Positions 1-10,622 are shown, counted from the stretch's first letter. The stretch: 64,000 nucleotides of DNA from Eimeria necatrix (GCF_000499385.1 NW_013651701.1:4751-68750); one strand, 5' to 3'. Made by a program: numbers and translations. The notes: a model not told the origin generated them from the letters alone.

Positions 1-61
1 AGCCCCCCCACCCCCCCCCCCCACCGCTGCTGCAGCAGCAGCAGCAGCAGCAGCAGCAGGT

Positions 62-1516
62 TCACTTTTTGAGTTTTCCGGCCCGTTTTTCGAGGAGCTG
101 CTGCTGAATGTGGGGCGGGACTGGCGCGTACTTGAGGAAAGAAGTGGAGGCCGAGGCCCTGCCTTGCGAAAGCGAACGCAAAACAGTTGTGTAATTAAAC
201 AACTCCGCGAGGGGCACGTGCGCGATCACCACTTTGTGGGGTGTACGTACACCCCACGCTTCCGCCTGGGGTGTACGTACACCCGGTGCATGCGGCTGCG
301 GTGTATGTACACCTGGGGCGTCCCGCAGCTGCTGCACGGCGCCCCGGCGAGCAGCAAGGTCGCCCACGACGGCCCCCAGACACTGGGGGGGGCAGCAGAT
401 GTGCAGCAGCACGAGGGGCTCCAGCAGCAGCGGCTGGGCCTTGCTGAGGGCCGCGCGCAGCGCAGCAGCAGCAGCAAGCTGGAAGGCCAGCTCGCTGCTG
501 TCGACGGGGTGGAGGGCCCCGTCGAAGAGGGTCACCTGCAGGTCCGCGAGGGGGGCCCCCAGCAGCAGCCCCTGCTGCTGCTGCTGCTGCACCCCCGCGC
601 GCACTGCAGCAGCAAAGGGGCCCACGCAGCCCCCGCGGCTCTCGTCTGAGAAGCAGCAGCCGCTGCCGGGGGCCCCCGGGGCCACTCTTAGCCAAACTTC
701 AGCAAAGTGGCCCCTGCCCCCAGACTGCTTCACATAGCGGCCTTTTGCTGCTGCTGCTGCAGCAACAGTTTCGCGGTAGCTCACCTGTGGGGCCCCTGCT
801 GCAGCAGCAAGTTTGTGTTCCCGCTGCAGCCGCTGCAGCACGACCTCCAGCTGCAGCTCGCCGAGGCCCCGCAGCAGCAGCTGCTGCGTCTCGGGGTCCA
901 CGGCCACCTGCAGCGAGGGGTCTTCCTCCGCGAAGGCCCGCAGCGCCTGCAGCAGCTGCTGCTGCTGCTGCTGCTGCTGCACCTCCAGCGCCACGCTCAC
1001 CGTCGGCTGCGGCGCTGCTATCTGCTGCAGCAGCAGCGGGGCCCCCCTGCTGCTGAGAGTGTCCCCCGTGGAGAAGCAGCGGGGCCCCAAGACAGCCCCG
1101 ATCTCCCCAGCCCGCAGCAGCAGCACATCTCGCCGCGAGTTCGAGTGCAGCAGCAGCAGCCGCTGCAGCCGCTCCTGCTGCTGCGTCCGCGCGTTGTAAA
1201 CCTCCGCCCCCACGCGCAAAGTCCCCGAGAAAACCCTCACGAAGGTTTGAAACCCTAAAAAAGGGTCTCGGCAAACCTTAAACGCCAGCGCAGCCAGCGG
1301 GCCCTCCGCGTCCGGCTGCAGCAGCACCCGCTCCCCAGCAGCAGCAGCAGCAGGGGCGCCCGCAGCAGCAGCAGCAGCAGCAGCAGGGGTGCCCGCAGCA
1401 GCAGCAGCAGGGGCCTCCGCAGCAGCAGCAGGGGCCTCCGCAGCAGCAGCAGGGGCCTCCGCAGCAGCAGCTGCTGCTGCCCCCCGCGCGGCGCCCTTAG
1501 CAGCAGCAGCGCCCCT

Positions 1517-1552
<36 letters not shown>

Positions 1553-1889
1553 GCGGGGCCGGAAGGCCTCGACGGGAGGCCTGTCGAGCGGAGAAGGCAG
1601 CAAATCAACCACTGCGTCCAGCAGCTGCTGCACTCCTTTATTTTTCAAAGAGCTGCCGCAAAGAACTGGAAGAATCTTTTTTTGAATAGTCAAAAGCCGG
1701 AGGCCCTGCAGAATGTCTGCTGCTGCTAAAGTGCTGCTGTCGAGGTACTTGGCCGTGAGTTCGTCGGAGGCCTCAGCAGCAGCAGCAGCAAGTTCTGCCC
1801 TCCTGCTGCTGACCTCCTGCTGCAGCTCGGGGGGCACTGGCTCCACGCGAAACTGGAAGCTCGCGGCCTCGCTCCTCCTGCTGCTGCTG

Positions 1890-1932
<43 letters not shown>

Positions 1933-2279
1933 CGGGCCAGACGAGCGCCACTTCGCGGATCAGGTCCACGACGCCGACGAAGCCTGCTGCTGCGCCGAGC
2001 GGCAGCTGCAGCGCAACGGGAGCTGCATGCAGCTGCTGCAGCTGCTGCAGGCAGCAGCTCCAGGAGGCGCCGGGGCGGTCCATTTTGTTCACAAAAGCAA
2101 CAGCAGCAACTTGCTGCTGCTGCAGCTGCTGCCACGCTGCTTCGCTCTGCGCCTCCACCCCCCCCACCGCCTCGATCACCACCACGGCCCCGTCCAGCGC
2201 CCGCACGGAGCGCCCCACTTCTGCAGCAAAGTCCGCGTGGCCCGGAGTGTCCACCAGGTTCAGCCGGTGCAGCAGCCCC

Positions 2280-2333
<54 letters not shown>

Positions 2334-2421
2334 GGGTGCTGCTGGTGCTGGTGCTGGTGCGGCAGCAGCAGGGAGGAGGGCGGGAGGGCGAGCGAAGCGC
2401 CCTCCCCGCCGCCGCCGCCGC

Positions 2422-2474
<53 letters not shown>

Positions 2475-2742
2475 GTCCAGGTGCTGCTGCTGCTGCTCCA
2501 GAAGCAGGTGGTGGCCGCAGCAGTGATGGTGATGCCGCGTTCTCTCTCCTGGTCCATCCAGTCCATGGCCGCCTCCCCGTGGTGGACTTCTCCCATTTTG
2601 TGCAAAACTCCAGTAAGAAATAAAATTCTTTCTGTAGTTGTGGTTTTGCCGGCGTCGATGTGGGCCACAATGCCCAGGTTTCGGAAGCGGCTGAGGGGCA
2701 CTTCGGCCCAGGGGCCCCTGGGCTCTGCGGGGGCCCGCGCGC

Positions 2743-2784
<42 letters not shown>

Positions 2785-3013
2785 GGCGGCGGAGGAGGAG
2801 GGGGGAAGAAGGCGGCAGCAGGGAGGGCTGCCGCTGCGGCTGAGGCCGCGCTGCTGGCCGGCAGCTGCTGATTGTGAAGGCCGACGCCAAGTCGAGGCTC
2901 AGACACAGCAGCACGGCGAGCGGCAGCAGCTGCTGCAGCAGCTGCGGCCGAGGCAGCAGCTGCTGCAGCTGCTGCAGCAGCAACGGCCGCCTGCCGCACC
3001 CACCCACCAACAT
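62..3013 (-). CDS. EFG: Elongation factor G, organelle-targeted (probably apicoplast)
   Basis: GTP-dependent translocase of organellar protein synthesis. The single open frame of 983 residues has the EF-G elements in order: G1 AHIDAGKTTTTER (about residues 117-129), G2 RGITITAAAT, G3 DTPGHADF, G4 NKMDRPGA, then the G5 region SSLKNKGVQ. The C-terminal domain keeps AHVPLAELFNYTTVLRSLSQ. The start at 3013 gives a hydrophobic leader (about residues 29-46, LPLAVLLCLSLDLASAF) followed by a basic, Ser-rich stretch, which is the bipartite layout of apicoplast import; a mitochondrial EF-G is the alternative. Length exceeds the usual 700-750 residues because of Ser and Gln tracts between G2 and G3, a Ser tract after G4, Ala-rich runs before domain II, and a 27-residue insert of three GV(R/H)TP units near the C-terminus. 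No intron is needed. Family assignment is firm; the organelle is inferred. Confidence 0.93.
236..313. repeat. Three palindromes at exact 30-bp spacing inside EF-G
   Basis: Copy 1 is a perfect 22-bp palindrome (236-257) with core GGGGTGTACGTACACCCC. Copy 2 is a perfect 16-bp palindrome (269-284). Copy 3 (about 299-313) is a one-base-pair variant, GGTGTATGTACACC. Centres lie at 246/247, 276/277 and 306/307, exactly 30 bp apart, so each unit adds ten residues. On the coding strand they read GVHTP, GVRTP and GVRTP, inserted between the conserved EF-G segments RRGAVQQLRDA and KVVIAHVPLAEL. EF-G proteins normally have only a few residues at this place. Confidence 0.9.
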
Positions 3014-3353
3014 CTTCGAGCGCTAGCTGACTAGCCGCGTCGCGCAGGGCCCGCCCCGAGCAGCAAAGCCATCTTTGGCCGCCCTGCGAAACCGCAGCCA
3101 CGCACAAGCTGCGGGCCGATCCGCCGCGAAAGTGCTTCCTAGACCTTTAAAAATAAAATAAATGGCTTTTTAAACACTCAGAGAACTGCAAGAAGCAAAG
3201 GGCTCTTCGCATCCCAGCCAACGGCCCCAGCTGCGCTGTGGGGCCCTGGGGGGAAGCGATCCGCAGCCGACTTGGGGCCACGCTCGGCAGCGGCGAATGC
3301 GGGAGAAAAATGGATCAAAAGATCGCAAAAGGAAAAACAAAATTAAAAACGTT
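3014..3353. other. Intergenic, between EF-G and the coiled-coil gene
   Basis: No coding signal was found on either strand. It should hold the EF-G promoter and 5' leader. An AT-rich patch (about 3140-3180) interrupts otherwise GC-rich DNA. Confidence 0.4.
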
Positions 3354-4640
3354 TTAGTTCAAGTTCTCGCGGAAAGCGCAGCCGAGAGCTTCGCAGCTTT
3401 CCGTGCGAGCAGATCTCGCCTGGCAGGTCCTCGGGGTCCGCAGCGCCGCAGCAGAAGCTCGGATGTATTTCTCCGCCTGAAAGGAATCAAAAGATAAATT
3501 CAAAAATAAATAAACCGAAACTTCTCGAATGCAACAAACCGCGTCGTTTCGGCGCGTCATCGCCACGAGCTCCGCCTTCTTCGCCAGCAGCCGTGTCTCG
3601 AGCACCCGCAGCGAAACTTTGAGTCGACTTGCAAACTGCGGATTGCGTGCACTTTCCCCCAAATGTCTTTTTCATTTAATTATTTTGAATTAATTTTGAA
3701 TTATATTTCGAATTTCGGGGCTTTTCTTTGCAAAGCCGCTCACTTCTTCGGCTTCCGCCGCCTGGCGCTGCGCCGCTTCGTACCTGGCGGCCGAATTCAA
3801 CTTCTGCACAAGTGCAAGTTGAACACAGAGCTGACCGCTTCATTTCCTGCTGCACTTCGCAACTAAGTTTGGAATATTCCTTTTTCAACTTCTCGTTGTC
3901 CTTCAGTCCTTCATAGTTGAGTGCTTTTCTGGCTCGTTTCCGCAGCTGCAGTTCAACTCTGCACACAGCCTCCAGCTCTGCACGCGGCGAGTCAAAAGGC
4001 ACTTCAAAGCCGCAGCAGCAGCAAATCGAGGCCTCCCAGCTTCTTTTTCAGCTTACGGGCCTGCATAACTTCCGTAGATTTGTTTTCTTGAATTAATTTT
4101 CCAATTTTTTGGGCACTTCCCGCCAGATCAGCTGCTGCGGCCAGCGCGCGAAAGCGGCTTTCCTCGCGGGCCAGCAGGCGCTTCAGCTGGGCCACAGAGC
4201 CCGGCCCAGCGGCACTCGCAAGCGAGTCCACTATTTGGACACTGTCTCTAGCGTTTTCATTCATTTTTGCCTTTAATTTTAATTTTTAATTTCTAATTTG
4301 CAAATAAAACCAAAGTGAGCACTGACACTGCGGGCTCTGTTCCTATTCCCCCGCCCAGGTGTCTGCAAACGTGAACTGCAGATCTTGAATCGCTCCGAAC
4401 TGCTGCTGCAGCTGCTGCAGCTGCTGCTGCAGCTGTTTCTCTACTTCCCCCTTCTTCGCTTTCTATTCATTCAAAAGAGTTTTGAAATTGGGCTTTTTCG
4501 CCGCAGTGAATCTGCGTTTCAAATGAAAGAAACTGCTGCACACGGCCCTCGTCTAGATCCGCAGGCAGAGCTGGATCCTCCACTTGCTGCTTCCCAGGCT
4601 GACTCTCCCGGCTGCAGCTCTTTCAGCGACAAATATTTTA
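3354..4640 (-). CDS. Multi-exon coiled-coil protein, function unknown
   Basis: At least five coding blocks follow one another on the minus strand, each rich in Lys, Glu, Gln and Leu, but they shift frame and so must be spliced. Blocks seen: about 4625-4500 (VEDPALPADLDEGRVQQF), 4465-4395 (EVEKQLQQQLQQLQQQFGAI), 4264-4010 (MNENARDSVQIVDSLASA onward), 4000-3860 (RKRARKALNYEGLKDNEK), 3810-3720 in another frame (LNSAARYEAAQRQAAEAEE) and 3630-3545 (SLRVLETRLLAKKAELVAM). A good acceptor (TTCCTTTCAG) precedes a final exon ending near 3354. Helical coiled-coil character is clear; no family is recognised. The first exon and several splice sites are unresolved, and the limits are approximate. Confidence 0.5.
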
Positions 4641-4919
4641 AATTTAATTTTTAAAAATATATTTCCGAGGAAAGCAGCTCCACTTTGCACGCCCCTAATG
4701 GCTGAAACACGAAAATGCGAAAGCCGCCCGCTGGGCTTTCCCGGGCTTGGCCAAAGAGCTGGAGGCGTTTGCTGCTGCTCTCTCCTCAGCAGCAGAAGAG
4801 TGCAGCAAAGCAGCACTACAATGCGCAGCTGCATGCAGCACCTGGGAGCGGCTGGGCCGCCTCAGCTACTGCTGCTGCTGCTGCAGCGGAGCGGACCAGT
4901 GGTCCAGACCAGTGGTCCA

Positions 4920-5289
4920 CTACCACTTGAGGTCCGAGACAGCCACTGTGGGGCCCCGCTTGCCCCCCTTCTTCGCGCTGAAGCTGCAGCGCAGCAAAAG
5001 TGTGACTCTGGGGGCGAGCCAGAAGCGGAGGGGCAGCGCAGCAGCGGTGTCAGTGCACAGCAGCTGCTGCGCGGCCTGCAGGGCCTGCTGCTGCTGCAGC
5101 AAGCCTTCGAACTGGCCCAGTGCTGCTGCTGCTGCTGCCCCCCCCTCCGCCCCGTAGCAGCAGCCAAACAAATACAAATATGCTGGCAGCACCAGCGGGT
5201 GTTCAAAGGGCTGCAGCAAAGGGAACTCTGCATGCAGCAGCCGCGTCAGACTCGTCAGCGGCTCCCGGTTCTTCCCGATGATCTTCGGC

Positions 5290-5333
<44 letters not shown>

Positions 5334-5465
5334 CTGCTCTGCTGCTTCCCTTGAGGCCCCCTCGCAGCTAATTGACTGCCCCCCGCCGTTGAGGCAGCCC
5401 CCTGGGCATGCGGCGATTTCGACTAAGTGCGGCACTACAGAGCCAATGGCTTCGGGCTCAATCAA

Positions 5466-5506
<41 letters not shown>

Positions 5507-5654
5507 CTGGGGGCAGCAGCTGCCGCAGCTGCTGCGCCACGTTTTGAATGTTGCGGAAGCCGTAGGCAAAAGCCCCCCGCAGCAGCGCCGGGCTGGAGTC
5601 GCTCCAGAGCCCGCGGCGGCGGCCCCTGCTGCTGCTGGCGGGGCCTGAGCTTCC

Positions 5655-5705
<51 letters not shown>

Positions 5706-6077
5706 GGCCTGCGGCGCGGGGAAAAGGGCCAGCGACTGCAGCTCCTCGTTGGGCCCTCTTACAAATTCAAAAGCTGCTGCTGAGAGCTGCTGCCCGAAGA
5801 AGCCCCGGGCAATTTGCAGAAACAAAAACTCCAAGTGGCCCCCGCTGCCGGCCAGAACTGCTGCTGGCCGCGGCAGCAGCAGCAGCTGCTGCTGCTGCTG
5901 CTGCTGCATGCAGCCAGCCGCGCACGCCGACGGGAACGCCGGCAGCGCAGCAGCAGCCTGCTGCGCTGCAGCAGCAGCAGCAGCAGCTGCTGCTGCTGCT
6001 GCTGCTGCTGCGTGCGGCGCCCCGGCTTGAAGCCGCCCGTCGCGAGCAGCGTCTTCCGCCGCCGCAGCATCAGCCGG

Positions 6078-6120
<43 letters not shown>

Positions 6121-6326
6121 AAGAGGCTGCGGGCTGAGAGCCCCAGCGCGGGGCCCGGCAGCAAACAGTCCAGAGGAGCAGCAGGAAGAGAAGCAAAAGT
6201 CCTTTTTGCTGCTGCCAGCAGCAGCGGCAGCTCCGAAGTGGCCAAAACCAAATCCACTTCAGCCCACGGGCTGCAGCAGCAGCCGAAGGCCAGGCTGGAC
6301 TCTGCGAAGCAAAACGCGTCTCCGCC

Positions 6327-6375
<49 letters not shown>

Positions 6376-6521
6376 GAGCGCTGGAACTCGGGCCGCGCCG
6401 CCTCCAGCTTCTTGTCGAAGCAGGGCATCATGCACACGTGCAGAATGTCCCCGGGCCTCAGCCCGCCTGCTGCTGCTGCTGCTGCTGCTGCTGCAGGCGC
6501 AGCAGCCGCTGCTCCATCCCC

Positions 6522-6554
<33 letters not shown>

Positions 6555-6674
6555 ACCTTCTGTCGCGTCTTCCAAGTAGCAGCCGTAGGGCGACCTGCGC
6601 AGCAGCAGCCGCAGCAGCTGCCACATCGCATATCCTTTGCCGCCTTCCCCAGCCGCGCGCTGCCGCCGCCCTTC

Positions 6675-6738
<64 letters not shown>

Positions 6739-7210
6739 CCGCCGCGCCAGGCGTAGGCCTTGAGGGCCAGCGCGAAGGAAGCTGCTTCCAGGGCCCCCCT
6801 GAAGGCCGACTTGCACAGCAGCCCCTGGATTTGCTGCGCGCTGCGGACTCGAGACAGCAGCAGCAGCAGCTGCTGCTGCAGACTCTTTTCTGCGTAGAGC
6901 ACAAGGCCTGGGCAAAACGAAGTCAGCAGCGGCAGCGGCCCGGAGCTCGGCAGCAGCAGCTCCAGGCCAGCTGCTGCTGCTCCTGCTGCTGCTCCTGCTG
7001 CTGCTGCTGGTGCTGCTGCTGCTGGTGCTGCAGCTGGTGCTGCTGCTGCTGCTGCTGCCGCTGCTGCAGCCCCCGCTGCAGCCCCTGCTGCAGCTTCTGC
7101 TGCAGCTTCTGCTGCAGCACCTGCTGCTGCTGCTGGCGCTGCTGCAGCCCCCGCTGCAGCCCCTGCTGCAGCTTCTGCTGCAGCCCCTGCTGCAGCTTCT
7201 GCTGCAGCCC

Positions 7211-7241
<31 letters not shown>

Positions 7242-7470
7242 GCGTTTCTCCAGGAGGGCCTGGTGGCTGCGGAGTCTGCCAGCGAGCTCCTTGTGGGCCT
7301 CCAAGAGAGTCAAAGCTTCTGCTGCTGCTGCTGAGAAGACAAAGTCTGCGCCCAGCAGCCGAAAGAGAAAAGACAGCCGCCCAGCAGCAGCTGCTGCGGA
7401 GCAGCCGAAGTGCTGCGCCACTGCAGCAACGGACTGCGTGCTCAGCGACACACACACCACGCGCGGGCCT

Positions 7471-7501
<31 letters not shown>

Positions 7502-7850
7502 CTGCTGCTGCACCTGCTGCTGCACCTGCTGCTGCAGCTGCTGCATCTGCTGCTGCATCTGCTGCTGCACCTGCTGCCGCGCCAACTGCTGCGCCTGCTG
7601 CATCTGCTGCGGCGCCTGCTGCATCTGCTGCTGCGTCTGCTGCTGCACCTGCCGCACCTGCTGCTGCTGCTGCTGCGTCGGGCTGGGGGGTACGTACACC
7701 CCAGGGGGCCCTGCGCGACAGCAGCAAGAACTGCTCTGCTGACTGATGCCTCAAAAGAATATCTTCTGCTGCAGTTAAGCAGCCGCTGCAGCTGAGGCAG
7801 TCCGAGAGAGAAATTTTGCCCACGCGGGTGAGGCCCTCAGCAGCTCGCGG

Positions 7851-7883
<33 letters not shown>

Positions 7884-8166
7884 GGGGGCTGCTGCGCCGC
7901 CTGCTGCTGCGGCGGCTGCAGCCGCTGCGCCGGCTGCAGCAGTTGCGGCCGAGGGCAAGGGAGGAGAGCTGTCTGCAGCAGCAGCAGCTGCTGCTGCTGC
8001 TCCTGCTGCTGCTCCCGCTGCAGCTTGCGAAGCGTCCGGAGCTGCTGCTGCCTTTCTCCCTGCCGCTGCTGCCTCTCCACTTGCTGCTGCGGCCTCTTCG
8101 CTTGCTGCTGCTGCTGCTGTTCGCTGCTGGGCTCTGCGGCGGCGGGGCCGGGCCGCCACCGCGCCC

Positions 8167-8198
<32 letters not shown>

Positions 8199-8348
8199 GT
8201 CACTGGCAGCTGCTGCTGCGTCCCTGCTGCCCCTCGGGCTCTCCGTGCTGCTGCTCTGCTGCAGCAGCGGCAGCACACATTCCTGGGCGGGGCTGAGGTA
8301 GTCGTCGAGGCCCCCGAGGCGGACGGCGCTGCTGAAGGCCTCCGACAT
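4920..8348 (-). CDS. NAR1: NAR1/IOP1, cytosolic iron-sulfur cluster assembly factor
   Basis: Iron-only-hydrogenase-like protein of the cytosolic Fe-S assembly (CIA) pathway, linking the scaffold complex to the targeting complex. The start gives MSEAFSSAVRLGGLDDYLSP, closely matching the NAR1 N-terminus. All eight cluster cysteines can be placed: Cys24 (AQEC), DCLSCSGC (three, about residues 184-190), SFCPGLVLYAEKS, MMPCFDKKLEA and AACPGGCLNGGGQ (two). The conserved RSPYGCYLEDATEG and YGFRNIQNVAQQL blocks are present. The protein ends in Trp (DLKW), resembling the tryptophan-ended tails that bind the CIA targeting complex. It has 1142 residues against roughly 450-550 usual; the excess is Ala, Gln and Ser tracts plus a PWGVRTP insert encoded at about 7686-7702. 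One exon; the assignment is very secure. Confidence 0.95.
6970..7245. repeat. Imperfect CTG/GCTGCAG-rich tandem tract in NAR1
   Basis: This is a degenerate array built from CTGCTG and the hexamer-like pieces CTGCAGCCC and CTGCAGCTT, with two near-identical blocks around 7068-7110 and 7140-7215. It encodes alternating Ala/Gly/Glu segments of NAR1 (AAAGAAAEAAAGAAAE type). Pure CTG runs elsewhere in the gene lie near 5287-5330, 5465-5503, 5657-5702, 6077-6117 and 6330-6373. Confidence 0.75.
7686..7702. repeat. Variant palindrome copy inside NAR1
   Basis: The sequence GGGGTACGTACACCCC is a shortened variant of the EF-G palindrome, lacking the TG pair on one arm. In NAR1 it encodes WGVRTP within an insert following the conserved segment LLRHQSAEQFLLLSRRA, so it again adds residues without breaking the frame. 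Confidence 0.8.
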
Positions 8349-8385
8349 GAGCAGCAGGGGGTAATCTCAAGTCTGGGGGCCCCCC

Positions 8386-8403
8386 TGCATGCATGCATGC
8401 AGC
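8386..8403. promoter_or_regulatory. TGCATGCA cluster just upstream of the NAR1 start
   Basis: TGCATGCATGCATGCAG lies about 40 bp 5' of the NAR1 start codon (8348, minus strand). The TGCATGC core is a known apicomplexan promoter motif recognised by some ApiAP2 factors. Its position in the leader makes a regulatory role plausible, but this rests on position and motif alone. Confidence 0.4.
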
Positions 8404-9050
8404 GCAGCAGCAGCTGGCTGCTGCTGCAGCAGCTGCAGTAGCTGGCAGCAGCTGGCTGCAGGTGGCTGCAGCAGAAGGAAGCGGGGGGCTGGAGGCGCCG
8501 GCAGCAGCAGAGAAGGGGCCCCCGCCAGCAGCAGCAGGAGCGCGCGCGGGCCAGAGCCGCCTTGGGGGCCCTTCTTCGCTTTATTTAAACAACTAAATGG
8601 CAATTATTTTCGAAATTTAATTCGAAGCGGACAATTCAAGTTGCGGAAGACCGTCTTCTAGCCCTGGCAGCCACGCTGCCGGTTGTCTGCTGCTGCTGCT
8701 GAGCCGCAGCAGCAACGCGGCCTTTGCGGCTGCTGCGCTGCGCTCGGGGGCGTTTATTTAGAACTTTGGGAAGAATTTGCAGCTAATAAATGCAAATAAA
8801 GAAACTCTAAAAGCCCCAATTGCCTTTTATTGCTGCAGGCAACAAGAAGTAGGACTTATGGCGGCCTGCAGCCGGCAGGCGACGAGGGGCCCCCAGGGCA
8901 GCGCCGAGCGTCGTGACACCCCAAGTGTTTAAGTTTCTTTGCTTTTGCATTTGCTGAGAGTCTTTGCACAATTATTTTATTTCGAAATAAATACCTTTAC
9001 GTGGCAGACTCGAGCGAGAGCCCCTGCGTTCCTCTGCCATCGCAGGACCC

Positions 9051-9093
<43 letters not shown>

Positions 9094-9324
9094 CCCTTCT
9101 CCGCGTACGAGCCATGGCTATCAGGCGAGTTTGTGGGCAGCCGCTGCGTTCTTTGTGTGGCGCGCGGCTGACTGGGTCTCTCCCGGGGGCCCGCAGCAGC
9201 AGCAGCAGCTGCTGCTGCTGCTGCTGCCTGCAGCGCCTCCCGCTGCAGCCGAGGGGCCCCTGCAGCAGCTGCTGCGGGGGCCCGCGCAGCCGCACCTGCA
9301 GGGCGCTGCTGCGCCCCGCTGCGC

Positions 9325-9355
<31 letters not shown>

Positions 9356-9489
9356 CGTGCGTGGCAGTGGTCCAGTGGCCCACTTGGGCAGTTTCGTGGG
9401 GTTTTCGGCGCCGCCTGCAGCGTTCTGCTGCTGCTGCTGCGCAGTGTACGTACACCTGGCTGCTGCTGCGCTGCTGCTGCTGCATGCAG
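8404..9489. other. CAG-rich region between NAR1 and the p47-type gene
   Basis: The region has CAG/CTG runs (about 8410-8470 and 9053-9091), an AT-rich patch (8580-8850) and no recognisable domain. It lies between divergent genes and should hold both promoters. It may also hold unrecognised 5' exons of the p47-type gene, such as a UBA domain, but none could be supported. Confidence 0.4.
9444..9455. repeat. Perfect 12-bp palindrome copy GTGTACGTACAC
   Basis: This is the core of the EF-G palindrome, flanked by CTG runs and lying just upstream of the first recognised exon of the p47-type gene. Flanks (GCA before, CTGG after) resemble those of the copies at 301 and 10757. Confidence 0.8.
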
Positions 9490-9980
9490 GTCCCTCGCGG
9501 ACCTCCGGGGGTCCGGAGAAGATTCTCCAAACGAAAACGGAGCAACAAATTCCTTTTCGGGGGGCGAGAGGTCCGGCCTGGCCATTCAGAATCCTTCTTC
9601 AGCTTTTCCCAACGCCACGTGGGTCTTCCCGAGCTGCTGCTGCTGCTGCTGCGGCTGCTGCTGCTGCTGCTGCTGCAGCAGCTCGTGTGGAGCTTGCTGC
9701 TGCTGAGGCTGCAGCAGGCTTTGCCGCGCGCAGCCCTGCTGGATTTGCTGCTGCGGGTTTGCACCCTCGAACTGTGGCGTACCTGCACCCAGGCCCCGCT
9801 GCTGCTGCTGCTGCTGCGCTGCTGCTGCTGCTGCTGCTGCTGCTGCAGCGTGGGGGCAGCACCACCTGGGGCCCGTCGAGTCTCCATTTACAAAAATGGA
9901 TTTCGAGTTGACGAAGGAGAATTCCGGCCTTTCGGAGTTGAAGAGAACGACCACTTTGTCCAGGAGCTCAAGGCAGGGTG

Positions 9981-10019
<39 letters not shown>

Positions 10020-10583
10020 GGGGTTTGCTGCTGCTGCTGCTGCCCAAGTGTGCGACCCGGAGCTGCTGCTGCACCTGCAGAGTCGCGCCCAGAGAACTGC
10101 AGCAAGGAGGCCGTCAAGTCCATGTGCTGCTGGACGACCGCCACGAAGAAACCTACACTCCCCCCGCGCCTCCCCAGGTGGGCCCCCGCTGCTGCTGCTG
10201 CTGCTGTGCTGCTGCTGCTGCTGCTGTGCTGCTGCTGCTGCAGTGCTGCTGCAGTGCTGCTGCTGCAGTGCTGCTACTGCTGCAGTACTGCTGCTGCTGC
10301 TGCAGTGCTGTTGCTGCTGCTGCAGTACTGTTGCTGCTGCAGTGCTGCTGCTGCTGCAGAGCTGCTTCTGCTGCGGTGCTGTTGCCGTCAGACTGCTGTT
10401 GCGGTGCTGCTGCTGCTGCTGCTGCTGCTGCTGCAGGTCTTTTGAATTGAGCTGTGCCTGTGGCTGTGCGGGTTTGCAGTATGTGCTGTTTGGAGGCGAA
10501 GGGCAGAGCCTTTCGGGGGACCGGACTTCGCCGAACCACCCGGCGGGTGCTGCTGCTGCTGCTGCTGCAGTGGACGTGTCGCG

Positions 10584-10622
<39 letters not shown>

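Noticed and set aside
1220..1260. AAACCCT-like bases (GAAACCCTAAAA) as a telomere-type repeat
   Set aside because: Only one unit, inside EF-G; no tandem array.
1773..3107. 444-codon minus-strand open frame overlapping EF-G
   Set aside because: Frame-shifted shadow of EF-G; consists of Ala, Gln and Arg repeats with no conserved domain.
4740..4925. Plus-strand helical stretch LAKELEAFAAALSSAAEE
   Set aside because: Looks protein-like but has no start, no clear splice sites and runs into poly-Cys; may be a shadow, so it was not annotated.
5408..8300. Many long plus-strand Cys/Ala/Leu-rich frames opposite NAR1
   Set aside because: CTG/CAG repeats lack stops in all frames; NAR1 on the other strand explains the conservation.
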